From Atherinomorus stipes (taxonomy: Eukaryota; Chordata; Actinopteri; Atheriniformes; Atherinidae), in contig JALJCO010007076.1 in NCBI GenBank assembly GCA_023101725.1, positions 248,001 through 312,000 of the forward strand: a DNA stretch of 64,000 nt, given 5' to 3'. Shown here in pieces: positions 62,373 to 64,000 of the stretch. Numbering within the stretch: the stretch's first letter is position 1; each line of letters starts with the position of its first letter. The notes under the pieces are model-generated. The model did no database searches. It was not told the DNA's origin and saw only the letters and a program-made list of their open reading frames with translations. The position numbers and the translations under genes were made by a program.

Positions 62373-63160
62373 GGAGGTGGCCTTTAACCAAAAGGTAGTT
62401 TATGTTGAAACCAATTATTTGCAGCCTTTTTGTAGCAAGACACATGAATATTCCTGGTATTAAGTCACTTTGCCCACATCTGCCCTCCGATAATGGTTAG
62501 GGGATTTCAAGGTACAATGGATGAGCAGACGGTTTTGATATCGGTCAGCTGAGGATTGCATCTTTAAAGGTGTCATAACCTGGTATTTTACATAAACAAT
62601 CCTTTTTTAATTATCTTCAAATGAATGTTTAATCATAGTTGGGGTGGGAACAAAATCTAATGAGCTCATTTTTACCTCTTTTTATACCCCACTTGTTTTT
62701 CTCGCGAGTGTAAGAACGAGAATTAAACTTGTCTGTTCACGAGGCACGCATCACAAACCTAAAAAACTTTACTCAGGATGGACAAAGCAGAGGAAAATGA
62801 TGTCCCAACAGAGGAAAATGTGGTTTAAAATGTAACCATACGATTGACAGAGAGAATATGGGGAGTAAAAGGGCTGGACTCTCATAAAAATAAGGAACGG
62901 ACGTCCAATGTGATGTTACTCCAACAACAACAAGTGTGTAGCTTGTTAAGCTACATTAGCAGTTTGTCACCGTTTGTCTACCATCATTTCCTGGTCTCTT
63001 ACAGAAAAGGTAATAAATTACACAAGCAGCAACAGTTATCGACTGTACATTGTCATTGAATAAATATAATCCACTGGTCCCTGGTAGTTTAGTTCACTGT
63101 TGCAGCACAAAGCACTGCTGCAGCTCTGCCTCTCAGAGCAGCTGCTCGTTTTTGATCCTT
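62373..63160. other. No recognisable feature
   Basis: The open frames of 63 and 71 codons here carry no motif that I can name. Confidence 0.45.
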
Positions 63161-63179
63161 GGGGGGGGGGGGGGGGGGG
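63161..63179 (+). repeat. Poly-G run (G19)
   Basis: An uninterrupted run of 19 G; length uncertain. Confidence 0.95.
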
Positions 63180-63310
63180 TTGTCCTCATCTGCCACAGCA
63201 GGTAATCAGCTGATTTCAGGTGGTGGAAAAGAGGGAAGCTTATGTTAGCTGCTAGCAGCTTTTTTTTTTTTTTCTCACTGTCAGAAATAACTTCTGCTAT
63301 TTAAGGTCAG

Positions 63311-63606
63311 TTAAAATGACCAAAATTATTCATGCTAAATACTGATAATGGGAGAGAAAAAACTTTCAGTGAAGCTTTTATGACTTTCGTCAAAGTCAAA
63401 AGTTTGCATAAATTTGGTAGTATTTGGTAGTATTGCTGTATGACTTGGCATTTCAGGAATCCTTCCACTAAATTCTCACAATTGTTTGCATGAGTCCTGG
63501 CACATTCCTCCTGACAGAACTGGTGTGGCTGAGTCAGGTTTATAGCCCGCCTTGCTCTTAAATGTCTTCTCAGTTCTACCCACAAATTTTCTATGGGACT
63601 GAGATT
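63311..63606 (-). pseudogene. Sleeping-Beauty-type Tc1 transposase C-terminus
   Basis: On the minus strand the frame reads 'NLSPIENLWVELRRHLRARR', with the catalytic glutamate in SPIENLW, then 'AINLTQPHQFCQEECARTHA' and 'NNCENLVEGFLKCQVIQQ'. This is the C-terminal end of the salmonid-type Tc1 transposase to which Sleeping Beauty belongs. The nucleotide phrase 'cctcctgacagaactggtgt' is diagnostic of these elements. The family's 3' terminal region follows at 63385-63425 ('agtcaaaagtttgcataaat'). Everything upstream of the glutamate is replaced by T-rich tracts from 63606. It is a 3'-end remnant. Confidence 0.9.
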
Positions 63607-63714
63607 TTTTTTTTTTTTTAAAAAAAGGTTAATGTATCTTTTTTTTTCTTTTTTTTTTTTTTACAGCACATGTAAACTTCTAGTTTTATCTGCATGTCCC
63701 AGCTGATTTGGAAG

Positions 63715-63975
63715 TGTTTTGGTGTGGAGGAGCTGTTTGGTTTCCCAGCTGCACAACAGCACAGAGGAAAACACTCCAGGGAATCATGAAGACAACCCGG
63801 GAGATCAATGGTTATCTTTTGCTGCATAGCTGCTGCTGCTTCACAAAAGTCGGAAACATTTTAAGACTCTTCACAGCCGATTCACAACCACTTCCAACTA
63901 CTGTCATCAGGCAGGAGATACAGGAGCATGAAAGCACGGACACAAAGACTGGAGAGCAGTCAACAGGACATTGAA
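63715..63975 (+). pseudogene. LINE polyprotein C-terminal fragment
   Basis: One frame gives 'VWFPSCTTAQRKTLQGIMKT' followed by 'TREINGY', matching the VWFG.CT..ER..LQ.IV.TA..I.G block that follows the reverse transcriptase in a group of fish LINEs. A second frame from 63862 gives 'DSSQPIHNHFQLLSSGRRYR' then 'SMKARTQRLESS', matching D.SHP.H.LF..LPSGRRYRS...RT.R...SF. A frame change between the two makes it a pseudogene. It is a different LINE group from the L2/Rex1-like copies at 38.9 and 58.2 kb; I do not assign its clade. The fragment ends at or near the window edge. Confidence 0.82.
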
Positions 63976-64000
63976 TGCCACGAAGCATTTTAAATGTTTT

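Noticed and set aside
1..64000. tRNA genes, tRNA-derived SINEs, CRISPR arrays or prokaryotic operons
   Set aside because: No B-box with a paired cloverleaf, no regularly spaced identical repeats, and no tightly packed ribosome-site-led frames were found.
1..64000. LTR retrotransposon or endogenous retrovirus
   Set aside because: I saw no paired long terminal repeats, primer-binding site or gag/pol/env motifs. The reverse transcriptase remnants are of the non-LTR type.

Overview
This window looks like nuclear DNA from a ray-finned (teleost) fish. It is AT-rich and full of microsatellites. It carries the repeat community typical of teleosts: decayed Tc1/mariner transposons of at least three kinds (one close to the salmonid/Sleeping Beauty type), 3' ends of non-LTR retrotransposons with Rex1/L2-like reverse transcriptase remnants, hAT-type miniature elements, and long-inverted-repeat foldback elements. 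The species cannot be named from what is visible. No prokaryotic operons, rRNA, tRNA, CRISPR array or intact protein-coding gene was found. The longest open frames have no recognisable motif, and most are compatible with chance or with repeat DNA. The window is best read as intergenic or intronic sequence.

Layout: 0-8.8 kb is mostly unannotatable single-copy-like DNA with a degraded interspersed repeat near 0.85 kb, a (TC)n, a C-run and a (GT)n. At 8.8-9.7 kb lies a foldback element with arms of about 335 bp. At 10.7-11.6 kb a Tc1 transposase remnant adjoins a Tc1-like miniature element with visible terminal inverted repeats. A hAT-like MITE lies at 12.7 kb, a broken C2H2 zinc-finger relic at 13.8-14.1 kb, and at 14.3-15.3 kb two inverted copies of a repeat holding telomere-like TTAGGG motifs, both embedded in (TG)n. 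At 18.2-20.4 kb come a MITE with a strong hairpin, a LINE-like tail, and copy 1 of an approximately 800-bp long-TIR element (copy 2 at 49.6-50.8 kb carries an insertion). At 21.3-22.3 kb there are two transposase-derived coding relics, one with a helix-turn-helix of the Brinker/CENP-B kind and one resembling the leader of hAT/ZMYM-like proteins. A homopolymer-rich purine tract at 22.9-23.3 kb may be poor-quality assembly. A hAT-type MITE at 24.3-24.7 kb has a perfect 8-bp target-site duplication.

Further right, 26.2-26.5 kb and 30 kb hold dispersed teleost repeats. The 38.4-43.7 kb block is bounded by two outward-facing 3' ends of one Tc1 family and encloses a LINE fragment, a second Tc1 family and other repeats. 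At 58.1-59.06 kb is a decayed L2/Rex1-like LINE 3' part with a YADD box. The window ends in a Sleeping-Beauty-type Tc1 C-terminus (63.3-63.6 kb) followed by a LINE C-terminal fragment (63.7-63.98 kb).

No genes act together here. The window shows layered transposon insertion and decay. I found no convincing new system. The points best worth checking are the foldback and long-TIR families, the inverted telomere-like pair, the Tc1-bounded block, and two weak exon candidates on the minus strand (49.2-49.5 kb and 39.4-39.6 kb).
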